Positions 11,388-22,844 of a DNA stretch of 64,000 nt are shown here, piece by piece. The notes below the pieces were generated by a model that made no database searches, was not told where the DNA came from, and saw only the letters and a program-made list of their open reading frames with translations. Every line of letters begins with the position of its first letter. Position 1 is the stretch's first letter. The position numbers and the translations under genes were made by a program. This DNA is from Aphrophora alni (Eukaryota; Arthropoda; Insecta; Hemiptera; Aphrophoridae): contig OY740777.1 of assembly GCA_963513935.1 (NCBI GenBank), positions 13,627,092 to 13,691,091 of the forward strand, in the 5' to 3' direction.

Positions 11388-11755
11388 GTACACTTCTCAC
11401 TTGAATTTGTTTTTGCTGCAATTTTTAAATTATAACAGATCAATTACCTCGTTACAAACGACATTGATATTCGGAAACGATCAAGGATAGCTCAGTAGGT
11501 AGATCATTGGCACGTAAAGCCAAAGGTTCTGGAATCAATTCCCAGTCTATGTCGTATAATTTTTCACTTTAAATAATTATTTAATTAATAATACTAGCTA
11601 GGTAAAAAACTGTATAAGCGTTAAAATCAATAAATTAATATCATTATACGTAAAGCCGAGTATATAAATTAGTTTCAATGTCGTTTGTTACAAGGTAATT
11701 GATATTATAACTCAAAAATTGCAGAATAAACCAATTCAAGTGAGAAGTGTACGGT
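11388..11755. mobile_element. Terminal-inverted-repeat element (~370 bp) carrying a tRNA-like core
   Basis: The left end CGTACACTTCTCACTTGAAT, followed by the TGCAATTTTTAAATTATAA and CAATTACCTCGTTACAAACG blocks, is mirrored at 11677-11755, giving ~80-bp terminal inverted repeats at roughly 85% identity. Between them lies the right tRNA-like unit. There is no open frame, so this would be a non-autonomous (MITE-like) element. Target duplications could not be defined with certainty because a second, inverted tRNA-like unit abuts the left end. Confidence 0.6.
11481..11552 (+). pseudogene. tRNA-like sequence, right copy (tRNA-Tyr-like relic)
   Basis: TAGCTCAGTAGG fits the pol III A-box consensus. 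A perfect 5-bp anticodon stem TTGGC/GCCAA encloses a 7-base loop ACGTAAA, whose central bases GTA would be a Tyr anticodon, although position 33 is C instead of T. A T arm follows: CTGGA, loop ATCAATT, CCCAG, with one mismatch. The acceptor arms pair at about five of seven positions. The shape is that of a tRNA, but the defects suggest a tRNA-derived pseudogene or the head of a short interspersed element. Confidence 0.55.
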
Positions 11756-11794
11756 ATTGTTATTATTATATGCAGAATTAAAATCTGTTAATTT

Positions 11795-12005
11795 AACGTT
11801 GTTAAAAGTTGAATAAATCGCGAGGTTTGAAAAATAAACAGTTTAAAACGGCCGCCATTTTGAAATTTTCTGAATATTAATTGATTTCTATAAAACCCCA
11901 CTCTGTACCAAATTTCATGTTCCTATCTTAATTTTTGTCGCCGCTATCTGCTTACGTATAGATGACCTTCGGGTTCCTAAGGACATAAAGATAAGTCAAA
12001 AAACA
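11795..12005 (-). repeat. Family R dispersed repeat, copy G (partial, reverse)
   Basis: Read on the minus strand it contains ACAAAAATTAAGATAGGAAC, ATGAAATTTGGTACAGAGTG, CAAAATGGCGGCCGTTTTAA and TTATTCAAC in family R order. The GGTACAG unit that is amplified at 19.8-22.2 kb is present here once, in diverged form. Confidence 0.6.
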
Positions 12006-13199
12006 TAATCTTTTGTTACTATCTTTGTTACTATAACTGTTACTTTCTTTGTAAGTAAAAGAAAGTACAATTAGAAGTTTTTATTAAACATAATTTTATT
12101 TGGTCATGGGAAATATACTGGAAAAATTCTGTATGATTTTTTATCTAAGGATAATACTTTACAGATCGTCCTGCAAATATCTCAGAAACCTATGACGAAA
12201 GCAATTTCTTTTATAACTTATTTTTCATTAATAATATGCGTACTGTAAAATTTTAAAACGTACAAAATAAACAATAGAGAAAAACTCCACTAAATTTCTC
12301 ACAGTACCAAAATAATATTATACAATTTATTTCCATGTTTAAATTGTTTGCTTTCTAATATTTGTTTTTAGTCTGTATTACGCTGCCTCGTAAATATCGT
12401 GAATGGTGAAATCATGGTCGACAAGATTTAATAAATTGTTGCGTTCATGTATACACATAGCAAACGTAAGAATATAATATTCTCACTTTTGTAAATATAA
12501 TATAAATCAGTTTTGTAAAACTGTTTCCTCGTCTGTAAATTTCAAGGTCAATCAGTCTCTGTGCCTCTCACTCTCATTTCTGTGCAAGACTATCTAAGAA
12601 TGAAAAAATCCTACTTGAATTTTATTTAGTCTATTATCAGATGTAAATCAAAGGAGTGTACATAAATCAAAATGAAAAGTACTTTTCAAAAAATGAATGG
12701 AAAATGTATGAGGTATTATTATTTTTTAATGTCTCTTAACGTCAATCTTTTACTCTTGAAATGAATTCGTGATACTTCATAAATTTCTGTCGCCTAGTTA
12801 GGATTAATCGACCGTTTCTACAAAACAAATTTATATTGGTTCCAATAATGTATTTGGAATAAATTAAGAGGTCAACTCTTTCATCAGCCTTCAAAATATC
12901 GACGTAACCATATCACTAATAAATTCAGTTATATTAAAATTAAAAATTGTATAAGCACTACAAACATTTATAAACTTTTTAAAATCATTAAAATTGTGGA
13001 GCAGTTAGCTAAAATTTAGGCTTTCAGTCAGTCCTAAGGAACTATCTACAAATTTTGTTTAAAATACAATTCTTTAATGGCCAAATCTATTGTAATTTAT
13101 ACGTTAAAATGGTACCTTCTTAATTTTTTTTTAAACGTAAATGAAATAAAAAAATATTAAATAATAATCTGAATAAATGTCAAAAATATACGTAACATA
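12006..13199. other. Spacer with one short dispersed repeat
   Basis: The ~70-bp block 12364-12435 (CTGCCTCGTAAATATCGTGA, then GGTGAAATCATGGTCGACAA) recurs at 26966-27032. Otherwise AT-rich sequence with no recognisable gene. Confidence 0.45.
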
Positions 13200-13420
13200 A
13201 ATGTTGAGCTTGACTTGTGAGATAATATTAGAGAAAATAAATCTCGACAAAAGTCTCACAAAAATTACGTTCACTTAATCAAACGCGTTTCAACTACAAA
13301 GTCGTCATCCTCAGTGATACATGAGCTACAATAACTAAACTAAGTTATTTATTTAGTAATTATTTATCTAATAAACGTAAGTAAAATAGATTGTATCACT
13401 GTATCACATTCATGGTTAAA
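13200..13420 (+). repeat. Partial copy of the 29.85-kb inverted-repeat element
   Basis: It begins with ATGTTGAGCTTGACTTGTGA, the same start as the element at 29851, and includes CTCACAAAAATTACG, the AAACGCGTTTCAAC..C block and CTCAGTGATACATGAGCTACA. The minus strand at 13287-13314 carries CTGAGGA, a hairpin, then GAAAC, flanked by partly complementary bases. The mirrored right arm is not recognisable, so this copy is truncated or decayed. Confidence 0.6.
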
Positions 13421-14518
13421 ATCAATTTTGATTAATGTGTCATATATTGATCACTGTTGTAATTAGCTCCTCTACTTTGGGAAATAGCAGTATGTTGGGT
13501 ACAAACAGACTTTTCCTTGAACAGGTAAACTTTGTAAGATTTTTTAAAATATAAATTATATTTAATATCATTAACGTGTGAACTTTTGTTAGGCCAGAAC
13601 TTCCAAAAAATTGTAAATTTTCAGAAATATTGTATTTGTATTCAATTAAATATAATATCAGTCGATATTTTTTCTAAACCGTCTCAATTTTACTTAAGCA
13701 ATACTTTCTCCATCATTGTTCACGTATTATATAGAGAATTTTGAAATGGTCCAAAAATCGGAATCATAATAATTTTACGCCCTAAAAACAAAAACTTCTT
13801 TTGGAATTATGGAAGGTTACCATCTGTGCTGTGCAAATAAGTAGGCCTACATAACAAATTTATATCATTGGAGCATATTTTAACTATATTTCTATTTAAT
13901 TTTGTAAATTTTTGGAAAGCCAAAATTTACGTTATATTGTTGTTTTTTAATGACTTTCAAGTAACTACATTGTTTGAATTCATAGAGACCCCATTTTAAA
14001 ATTGATTATATAGGTTAAACACATTTTTAAGAAATCTATACTTCAACTTTAGTCTTAAGGCGGTCACTTAAAATGTAAGCTTGATTGTTTTCTCAATTGG
14101 TGTATAAGAACTGTGCACCTTTTATTTTATTTATGATTATTTCAATACATTCACGGGCCTTTTGATTACACAGGATAATTTGGAATGAATAATTCATGAT
14201 AAGTAATGAATATAATATCAAACAAAATTTAATCTTATATTTATTTCGCTAAGACATTTCTGCACCATTCGAGTATTTCTTTGCTTTAGGGCTAATTTTA
14301 ATTATTTATGTGTCAAATTAAGCAGTGTTACCTTCAGATTTGCCGAAATTGTTAATTTTCCTTGTAAACGCTTATTTTTTATTAAATTTATCATTTAAAT
14401 AACATCGCTGTTATGGTTATTAACATGTTTCACATCAAAAATAATTTATAACAGCTGTTATAAATTCTCAAATACGTTTTATTGTGTTGTTTTATTTGAA
14501 AATTTATATTAACTGTTT

Positions 14519-14520
<2 letters not shown>
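13421..14520. other. Spacer, nothing recognised
   Basis: AT-rich sequence with no gene, array or clear inverted repeat. One AACAGCTGTTATAA palindrome-like word occurs near 14450. Confidence 0.35.

Positions 14521-14523
<3 letters not shown>

Positions 14524-14567
<44 letters not shown>
14524..14567. repeat. (AT)n microsatellite
   Basis: Uninterrupted AT/TA dinucleotide run of about 44 bp. Confidence 0.95.
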
Positions 14568-14570
<3 letters not shown>

Positions 14571-14571
<1 letters not shown>

Positions 14572-16400
14572 AGATTCACGTTGTGTTGTGATTGATTGCT
14601 TATGTCGCAAAATTAAAAGGTTTAAATTTACAAATAAGTTTTTTTTTAATTTATAACAGCTGTTTTAAATTTCAGGTTAACTTATATAGTGCTTCCTTTA
14701 TTTTATTTTATGTTTTTTTATTATTTTTTATTTCCCTCGAGAAACAATACATATACAAAATATTAACACATCTATTACAGCTGTTTTATACAATAGTAAT
14801 CAGTGAGAGAGAAAAAAGAGAAAGAAAGAGGGAATAAAATTAATTAACCTTCAATAGACATAAAGTGTACATTGTCCTGTACCATATTCTTAAATATTAT
14901 ATATACACTTACGTCCAATCATACTTACACACCTATACATAAAACTAATATACATAGCTTATAACTATAACATTTGCTTATCTAAACTAAAAGTATAAAA
15001 AAACATTTACTTGAATAGAAAATATAATATAGTTCAAATAAAACCCCCCATTACTCTGGACGAGGAAAAAAAAAAAAACACCCGGCTCCCCTAAAGCATA
15101 GCCCGCTTTGGGGATAGCCCCTCGTAGATTTTGCGAAATAAAATATGACACCAGTAAGACAAAATTAACCTAAAATATATAGCTCCTAAAACAAAAATTA
15201 TAATTTACAAAGAGGTTTCTTTACCTTTTCCCAAAAAATATCAGCGAGCATTCTACACAAATATTATCAATATACATTCACATGTTCTTACTTATACAGT
15301 ACTTTGGAGGGAAAAAAATCCAAATCATAATAAAATTGACACATATTCCAAAACATATGTAAGAGCAATAATACATAAGGGTCACTATACTATTCAACAA
15401 CTATTAACTACACACAATAAACAGGTGTTCAACCTCCTCCTGTTCAAAGAGCCAACTTCTCAATTTTCGCAAAAAAAAAATTAATTTCCACATTAGATTT
15501 GGCTAGGCAGAACATTAAATAATTTTGGCCCGAGGAAACAAAAAGTCTTTATAAAGTAAGTTTTAAAAGGTTTTGGCACTGCAAAATTTCCTGCACTTCT
15601 TAACCGTACCCTCCTCCCAACAGACCTATCAGAAAGATGCCTGTTTCCACTTTTTATAAAAAATAACTTAAGTACATTGTAAATGTACAAGTATCTTAAA
15701 GGTAGTATTAGTAAAGAGAGGAATAATAGCTTTGAATGTTCCAACCTACTTTTGTTTAAGATCATCCGGACAAACTGTGACTGAATAGAATATTAATTAC
15801 AGGTATTAGATTACAAATAAGTCCTTCCCCAACTATGCAAACCATACTCTATCCTACTCTGTACCAAAGAAATATAAATCACACGCTTAACATCCGGAGA
15901 ACACATATTTCTAAGAAAATAAAACACTCTTAATATACTACCCAACTTATATTTTAACTTAGACAAATGGACTTTCCATTTTCATTCATTGTAGAGGAAT
16001 ACACCCAAATATTTGATGCAGTTGCTTGCTTTAACAGCTGAACACGTATTTTTGCAAAAAAATTCTTTCACGCGTACAATTTGAGCAAGGATTTATTATA
16101 TCCTCCGAGAAGTCATAAATATCTTCTCTTTAATATAAAATTAACATAAGTTAGTTCGTTTTTTCCACATTCAGGATCATACGATTTTTTTTTTAAACCA
16201 CCACCTAATGGCTCTTAAGTCATTATTCATGGCATGTTTAACATCACTCCATGTACGTTCAGCATAACATAGAACAGTAGTCTATCATTAGCAAATGATG
16301 TTAAGCTGCCATATAGTCGCGCATTACACTGGTCATTAATATATATATAAGAAATTTGTCAGGATTCACGTTGTGTTTTGATGGATTACTGTTTATGTGG
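14571..16400. other. Segment bounded by direct repeats that holds a LINE fragment
   Basis: CAGATTCACGTTGTG plus GATTGATTGCTTATGT at about 14571-14606 recurs as CAGGATTCACGTTGTG plus GATGGATTACTGTTTATGT at about 16359-16398. The repeats are in the same orientation and roughly 80-85% alike, with TA-rich runs beside both. They bracket the LINE remnant, so they may be old target duplications or part of a local duplication. Confidence 0.4.
15493..16345 (-). pseudogene. Non-LTR retrotransposon reverse transcriptase remnant
   Basis: Conceptual translation of the minus strand, across several frameshifts and stops, gives the familiar order of a LINE reverse transcriptase. YIND and then LTSFAND near 16281-16345 is the catalytic FADD box with the first Asp replaced by Asn. 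An AERTWSDVKHAMNNDL-like segment follows, then ILNVEKT, KYLGVFLYN near 15991-16014, and SRIEYGLHSWG near 15828-15866. The C-terminal part is an open frame of 90 codons at 15493-15765 containing NRHLSDRS and PKLFNVLP. The catalytic substitution, frameshifts and missing 5' portion make it a dead, 5'-truncated copy. The pattern is of the jockey/CR1 kind of LINE; the clade is not certain. Confidence 0.8.
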
Positions 16401-16575
16401 CTTATTGTTAATGTATAACAATTGGGTAAGAATTTTTATCTCGCTAAAAGTTAACGACAAAACAGGAATTTTCTTTTACATGCAAATTTGACATACTCCT
16501 ATGGGACATTTTTATATTTCACCAAAAATTAAACAATTCAGTTTTCATGATAAAATTTTCATTGTTATTATTACA

Positions 16576-16735
16576 ACGAGGAAAACCAGCTGGATCTACT
16601 CTTGTTCAGGTAGACTTAGGTTAGATCACTCTCCTATCAGGTCTCTCTTGACCAACTTTTGTTCTTTACCGAAACACCGCTATTAGAGTATTCGAGAGCT
16701 AAAGGTCTCTCATCTTATAAGGCTATGATAACCGA
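16576..16735 (-). repeat. Family S dispersed repeat, copy 3 (reverse)
   Basis: The reverse complement contains CTTATAAGATGAGAG, AGCTCTCGAATACTCTAATA, TTGGTCAAGAGAGACCTGAT, GATCTAACCTAAG and TAGATCCAGCTGG, which is family S order. The A-rich tract of other copies is missing here. Confidence 0.6.
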
Positions 16736-17179
16736 TAGGTTCCTTGTATTTGCGGAGTTCCATAAAAAAAAAGTGGTAGTGGTGGATTTGATCAAGCCCA
16801 ACTTTTTCGTTTCTATTTTAAACCCTTACAGTTAGTAAATATAAAAGATTCACCATTTTAAAATTTCACTCCAAAAGAAAGACATAAAGATGTATTTCTC
16901 CTCAGTAATGCATTTGACGACATCGTAAAAACCGTTTTACAATGTGATTTATTTGAACTGTTTACCAAACAATTTTTCACGCCATTAATATATTAATTAA
17001 AACTTAAAGTCTTAACTCCCCCCCCCTCATACACGGATACTAAATTAAAACGCCTAAACAAAGCGCGCACTTATAAAACCGGCTTAATAAAATCTTACGT
17101 TCAATTCATTGCGTTTGTTAATTCCCTACGAATATGAATCCATTGTTCATCTTATACCGAAAAGGCTATAGTTGTTTTT

Positions 17180-17400
17180 CAAAAGCTTTTTATAGTCAAG
17201 ATGGCGGCTAATCAATAGAACAGCCGGCTCTAGTTGCCATGGTTACTACATGGCGACAACTGTAACCAATGACGGAGCTGGACGGACAGACCGGGGTTTA
17301 CCTGCACACCTGCTATGAGGTGAAAGTTGAAATACAGGGGGAAGGCGCATCAAAGTGGTAGCGGCTTATGGAGACTTTTTCCTGAGTTGAGGGTAATCAT
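17180..17400 (+). other. GC-richer patch, possible old exon or promoter remnant
   Basis: About 200 bp with clearly higher GC and several CG dinucleotides than the flanks: AAGATGGCGGCTAATC, CAGCCGGCTC, GACAGACCGGGGTTTACC and AAGGCGCATC. An ATG at 17201 gives only five codons before a stop. No TATA box or protein family can be assigned. Confidence 0.25.
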
Positions 17401-18029
17401 AAATATTAAAATATAAAGTTTCAGGTAAGACGATAATGACCGAAATGGTTTTTCGCCTTAAAACACCCCCAAAAAAATAAAGTTTCAGATCTATTTAAAC
17501 ATAGAGTAATTATACGGGGTGTATATAAAGTCCCGCGCGGGCTTAATATTTTCTAAACGACAACAGATAAATCAATAAGATTTGGTACATCAACACCACA
17601 CCTAAAAATCTACATTTTTAAGGAACTATCAATTTTTTGACATATCATGGGGACGTCCCGCAAGGAGTCAGAAGGAAATCTTAAATAGGAGCATAGGTCA
17701 ATATGCACATCATTTTAAATGAATCTGGGATGTCCTAAACTCTTCAAGTAGCATTTTAGAGCAAAGTAACACGTTGCATCGCCGATATTAAGTTCATAAT
17801 TAGATTTTCTGACAGAGTATTTTTTTGTGGTGATTACTTTAGTTTTCCTTTCCAAAGTTTCACTTTCATTGTGCTGTAACGCAGTCATCCTTTACGATAG
17901 TTCAAAAATTATTTGTACCAACTAAAAACCCAAAGCCCTTGATTTTCATCTCGACCTACTTGTTAGGTTTTTTAAATGTTTATTCCCGCACTGTTTTGAA
18001 GTTTGACACAAAATTTGATTGCATTATGT
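17401..18029. other. Spacer; partial dispersed repeat near 17.53 kb
   Basis: The stretch AAGTCCCGCGCGGGCTTAAT at about 17529 resembles AAGTCCTGGGAAGGCTTAAT at about 46776, and both continue with ATTTTCT and a purine-rich segment. This suggests a further low-copy dispersed repeat. No gene recognised. Confidence 0.4.
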
Positions 18030-18480
18030 TGCAATATAATTTTTAAAAAACAACAAAAAGTATTTACAGTCAAATCTAATGGGATTAATAATTCAACAAA
18101 ATGTGTGAATGTAATGAGGATTTTCAATTCGAACATTAAGACTATACTACTGCACAGATGTGAAACTTTGAAGTTGAACAAACCACTGGTTTGAAAAGTC
18201 CAGATGTTCATGAATCGATGTTTAGGAAGATTATTTCAAATTAAAATAAGAAGCGAAGAACAATGAAGATTGAAGCGAGAAAATAGGCGTCCAAATTAGG
18301 AGAAAGAGAGAATTAGGCACACCCTCAGAAAGAGACAATACCTGAAAAGTTCTGGTGTGATCCTGCAGGATGTAAGAGGTATGAGAAGCTTATAACACAG
18401 AGGAGGCAAGACATGTATGAAGATAAGAGAGAGGTCGATAATCGGGTGCGATGGAGAAGAACAATGTATGTTCTAGAAGG
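18030..18480 (+). pseudogene. LINE C-terminal remnant (endonuclease/RT type)
   Basis: Plus-strand translation, interrupted by stops, gives MRIFNSNIKTILLHRCET at 18114-18166, the counterpart of the IFNSNVKSVLLYGCETW signature after the reverse-transcriptase palm of many insect LINEs. It is followed by KVQMFMNRCLGRLFQI, then WCDPAGCKRYE (about 18354-18385), where intact relatives have W.P.GKR.RGRP, and finally VRWRRTMYVL (about 18445-18477). These are the expected landmarks in the expected order. Stops make it a dead copy. The upstream catalytic part is not visible. Confidence 0.75.
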
Positions 18481-18663
18481 AACAACAATTTAGGTAAAAT
18501 AACACAAATCACGTTCGTAGGTTCCATTTTTGATCTCACAACCCTTTTACATCTAAAACCAAAAGGTGGTTACATATAGACAAGCCACGTATAGTTATGC
18601 CAGATTTTATCAAAAGATTTTGAACATCCCTTGTTGTTTAAAAGCGAAAAACCTCTCTGTCAC

Positions 18664-19045
18664 CATCTCTGGATCCAAGAAGCCTAGAGCTATGATTTTT
18701 TTTAACATGGTTTGGGGTAGATCCGTAGACGCGTAATAATAAAGGGTTTTGAAAATGTTCCACTCCAAGGGTGTTTTTAACTCCTAAAGCATATCTCTGG
18801 ATCAAAGAAACCTAGATCTATGATTTTTTAACATGGTTTGTGGTAGGTCTGTAGACGCGTACTAAGAAAGGGTTTTCAAAATGTTCCACTCCAAGAGTGA
18901 TTTTAACCCCTAAAGCATATCTCTGGATCCAAGCAGCCTAGAGCTATGAAATGTTTAACATGGTTTGGGTTAGCTCTGTAGACGCCTACTAAGAAAGAGT
19001 TTTGAAAATGTTCCACTCCAAGGGTGTTTTTTACTCCTAAAACAA
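18664..19045 (+). repeat. Three-unit tandem repeat, period ~127 bp
   Basis: ATCTCTGGATC.AAG followed by CCTAGA.CTATGA starts at 18664, 18793 and 18919. Each unit continues with AACATGGTTTG, GTAGACGC, AGGGTTTTGAAAATGTTCCA and CTCCAAGGGTG. The units differ by a few substitutions. Confidence 0.85.
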
Positions 19046-19204
19046 GTATCATATCTTTGTTACTTAGCGGTCGATTTTGATCAAAATTTGTGTTTTGCTC
19101 TATTTGGGGATAATTTATTTCTATAGCACCACCATTAGGGTTGTGCTAAAAAGAGTATTACTTTATAAAACTATCTCAACTATCCCCAGGTGAAAATGGG
19201 GCCT

Positions 19205-19437
19205 TTAGATAGTCGCCTTATAAAAAAAATGAAGAAGAAAAGAACATAAAATAAAGACCCCTAGCCCTCGAATACTCTAATAGCGTCAGGATCGGAAAAG
19301 AATAAGAATTGATAAAGAGAGACCTGACAGGAAAGATGAAAGAGACGGATATAACTGAAAACTATATGAAAAAGGTGTAGATCCATCTGTCCCCCGCGGG
19401 ATTTCTAATCTCGTACTCATTGAAGAGAGCCCCTGAG
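19205..19437 (+). repeat. Family S dispersed repeat, copy 4 (near full length)
   Basis: The best copy in the window. It has CCTTATAAAAAAAATG, AAAAGAACATAAAATAAAGA, CCCTCGAATACTCTAATAGC, GAGAGACCTGACAGGAAAGA, AAACTATATGAAAAAGGTGT, GATCCATCTG and GCGGGATTTCTAATC, ending at GTACTCATTGAAGAGAGCCC. Confidence 0.7.
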
Positions 19438-19769
19438 TGTCAGATCGAACATTTACATGTAATTAAAAGAAAACTCGATCGGTGCTTCTTTGATGGTTGC
19501 TGGACTTGTATTTGAGGATGCAAGTGTCCTGATGTGGCATACCTCTAAACTCTTACAACTATGTACGTTATGTTGGCTAACCTGTTTTTCCAGTTCTACT
19601 CTATAGCAAGGCTGTCGTGACATTTTTGGTTTATATTTTCACATCCAACGTTGCAACATAATACCGCGGGTTTTATCAATTCAGGAGTGTAAAACTTTTG
19701 TTCTGTGTCATCAGGGAACTAATAAAGTGACATTCAACTTGTCGTCTGTACTGTAAGCACAATATCGGT

Positions 19770-22218
19770 CACAAAAATTAAGACAGTAACCTGAATGTGG
19801 TACAGGGGATTACAATGTTCTCGTATAGAGAACCCTATTAAAATTCACAAAAATTAAGACAGTAACCTGAAATTTGGTACAGGGGATTACAATGTTCTCG
19901 TATAGAGAACCCTATTAAAATTCACAAAAATTAAGACAGTAACCTGAAATTTGGTACAGGGGATTACAATGTTCTCGTATAGAGAACCCTATTAAAATTC
20001 ACAAAAATTAAAACAGTAAGATGAAATTTGGTACAGGGGATTACAATGTTCTCGTATAGAGAACCCTATTAAAATTCACAAAAATTAAAACAGTAACTGG
20101 AAATTTGGTACAGGGGATTACAATGTTCTCGTATAGAGAACCCTATTAAAATTCACAAAAATTAAGACAGTAACTGGAAATTTGGTACAGGGGATTACAA
20201 TGTTCTCGTATAGAGAACCCTATTAAAATTCACAAAAATTAAAACAGTAAGATGAAATTTGGTACAGGGGATTACAATGTTCTCGTATAGAGAACCCTAT
20301 TAAAATTCACAAAAATTAAGACAGTAACTGGAAATTTGGTACAGGGGATTACAATGTTCTCGTATAGAGAACCCTATTAAAATTCACAAAAATTAAAACA
20401 GTAACCTGAAATTTGGTACAGGGGATTACAATGTTCTCGTATAGAGAACCCTATTAAAATTCACAAAAATTAAGACGGTAACCTGAAATTTGGTACAGGG
20501 GATTACAATGTTCTCGTATAGAGAACCCTATTAAAATTCACAAAAATTAAGACAGTAACCTGAAATTTGGTACAGGGGATTACAATGTTCTCGTATAGAA
20601 TCCTACTGAAATTCTGAAAAATTAAGACAGTAATCTGAAATTTGGTACAGGGGATTACAATGTTCTCGTATAGAACCCTATTAAAATTCACAAAAATTAA
20701 AACAGTAACCTGAATGTGGTACAGGGGATTACAATGTTCTCGTATAGAACCCTATTAAAATTCACAAAAATTAAGACAGTAACCTGAAATTTGGTACAGG
20801 GGATTACAATGTTCTCGTATAGAGAACCTTATTAAAATTCACAAAAATTAAGACAGTAACCTGAAATTTGGTACAGGGGATTACAATGTTCTCGTATAGA
20901 ATCCTACTGAAATTCTGAAAAATTAAGACAGTAATCTGAAATTTGGTACAGGGGATTACAATGTTCTCGTATAGAACCCTATTAAAATTCACAAAAATTA
21001 AGACAGTAACCTGAATGTGGTACAGGGGATTACAATGTTCTCGTATAGAGAACCCTATTAAAATTCACAAAAATTAAAACAGTAAGATGAAATTTGGTAC
21101 AGGGGATTACAATGTTCTCGTATAGAGAACCCTATTAAAATTCACAAAAATTAAAACAGTAACTGGAAATTTGGTACCGGGGATTACAATGTTCTCGTAT
21201 AGAGAACCCTATTAAAATTCACAAAAATTAAGACAGTAACTGGAAATTTGGTACAGGGGATTACAATGTTCTCGTATAGAGAACCCTATTAAAATTCACA
21301 AAAATTAAAACAGTAAGATGAAATTTGGTACAGGGGATTACAATGTTCTCGTATAGAGAACCCTATTAAAATTCACAAAAATTAAGACAGTAACTGGAAA
21401 TTTGGTACAGGGGATTACAATGTTCTCGTATAGAGAACCCTATTAAAATTCACAAAAATTAAAACAGTAGCCTGAAATTTGGTACAGGGGATTACAATGT
21501 TCTCGTATAGAGAACCCTATTAAAATTCACAAAAATTAAGACAGTAACCTGAAATTTGGTACAGGGGATTACAATGTTCTCGTATAGAGAACCCTATTAA
21601 AATTCACAAAAATTAAGACAGTAACCTGAAATTTGGTACAGGGGATTACAATGTTCTCGTATAGAATCCTACTGAAATTCTGAAAAATTAAGACAGTAAT
21701 CTGAAATTTGGTACAGGGGATTACAATGTTCTCGTATAGAACCCTATTAAAATTCACAAAAATTAAAACAGTAACCTGAAATTTGGTACAGGGGATTACA
21801 ATGTTCTCGTATAGAATCCTACTGAAATTCAGAAAAATTAAGACAGTAATCTGAAATTTGGTACAGGGGATTACAATGTTCTCGTATATAACCCTACTGA
21901 AATTCACAAAAATTAAGACAGTAACCTGAAATTTGGTACAGGGGATTACAATGTTCTCGTATATAACCCTACTGAAATTCACAAAAATTAAGACACTAAC
22001 CTGAAATTTGGTACAGGGGATTACAATGTTCTCGTATATAACCCTACTGAAATTCACAAAAATTAAGACAGTAACCTGAAATTTGGTACAGGGGATTACA
22101 ATGTTCTCGTATATAACCCTACTGAAATTCACAAAAATTAAGACAGTAACCTGAAATTTGATACAGGGGATTACAATGTTCTCGTATAGAGAACCCTACT
22201 GTAATTCACAAAAATTAA
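19770..22218 (+). repeat. Minisatellite 1, ~77/75-bp unit, ~32 units
   Basis: The unit is ACAAAAATTAAGACAGTAAC, CTGAAATTTGGTACAGGGGA, TTACAATGTTCTCGTATAGA, GAACCCTATTAAAATTC. Variants differ at AAGAC/AAAAC, at CCTG/AGATG/CTGG/TCTG, and in the end (GAGAACCCTATT, AATCCTACTG or TATAACCCTACTG). The 77-bp form dominates to about 21.6 kb and the 75-bp form fills the last ~600 bp. Because 75 is divisible by three, the 75-bp block gives a 187-codon repetitive open frame on the minus strand (21569-22132); it is a by-product of the period. Confidence 0.95.
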
Positions 22219-22839
22219 ATTGAAAATGGCGGTCGTTTAAAACAGTTTCTTGTTCATATTTCGTGATAGCATGAATCTCGTTAGAAACGACACGTAAATG
22301 CAGAGGCAGTCCAACTTCTTGACAACTATAATCTGATCAGAATACTGAAGAGAACGAAACCTTTTGAGTTGGTTTAATTGTGTGGTGCACAGTATATCCG
22401 TGAATAGAATATAGTATAATAGAACCATTTTTTGTCACTATTGGGTGATCTCTATGATATGTAATACATTACAGAAACAAATTAATGGTTAGTCTGTATG
22501 ACTAGTTTCGATGTAATACAATAAATAAATAAATAAAATAAAAAACTTGTAACACAGTAAATTAGATACAAATATTCAAATTTCAATTTTGTATGGTACC
22601 AACTATTTACGAAAAGAAATAGGGAAGTTATTGTCAAAAATGTAATTTTACCTCTGACTTCCCAAGAGAACGTGATATTCCAAGCTACAACATCCGGCAG
22701 GGTGACGTACACGAACTTGGCAATGTCCTGCGGGTCGAGACACTGACATGAGCGAAGCGAATGGAGACTCTTAACATATAAGTACAGGCTACATATAGAG
22801 GATCTTTAGGTTCAAACCGACGTTCAGAAAAATGTGTAA
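22219..22839 (+). repeat. Middle of family R copy B between the arrays
   Basis: Single-copy family R sequence, interrupted by about 270 bp of unrelated sequence (about 22265-22537) that includes a TAAATAAATAAA run. The interruption is absent from copies C and D, so it is probably a later insertion. Confidence 0.55.
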
Positions 22840-22844
22840 GAAAC

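Larger units (their letters stand above)
11263..11590. repeat. Inverted pair of tRNA-like units
   Basis: The left unit (11263-11390) is the reverse complement of the right unit (about 11465-11590). Each contains a tRNA-like core, described separately. The shared sequence extends beyond the tRNA part into AT-rich flanks, so the pair looks like part of a transposable element, not two tRNA genes. Confidence 0.65.

Noticed and set aside
11481..11552. Functional tRNA-Tyr gene
   Set aside because: C at position 33, imperfect acceptor and T stems, and location inside a repeated inverted element indicate a relic.
21569..22132. 187-codon open frame on the minus strand
   Set aside because: It is produced by the 75-bp period of minisatellite 1; the same peptide fragments recur in the 20.5 and 20.8 kb variants only where units are a multiple of three.
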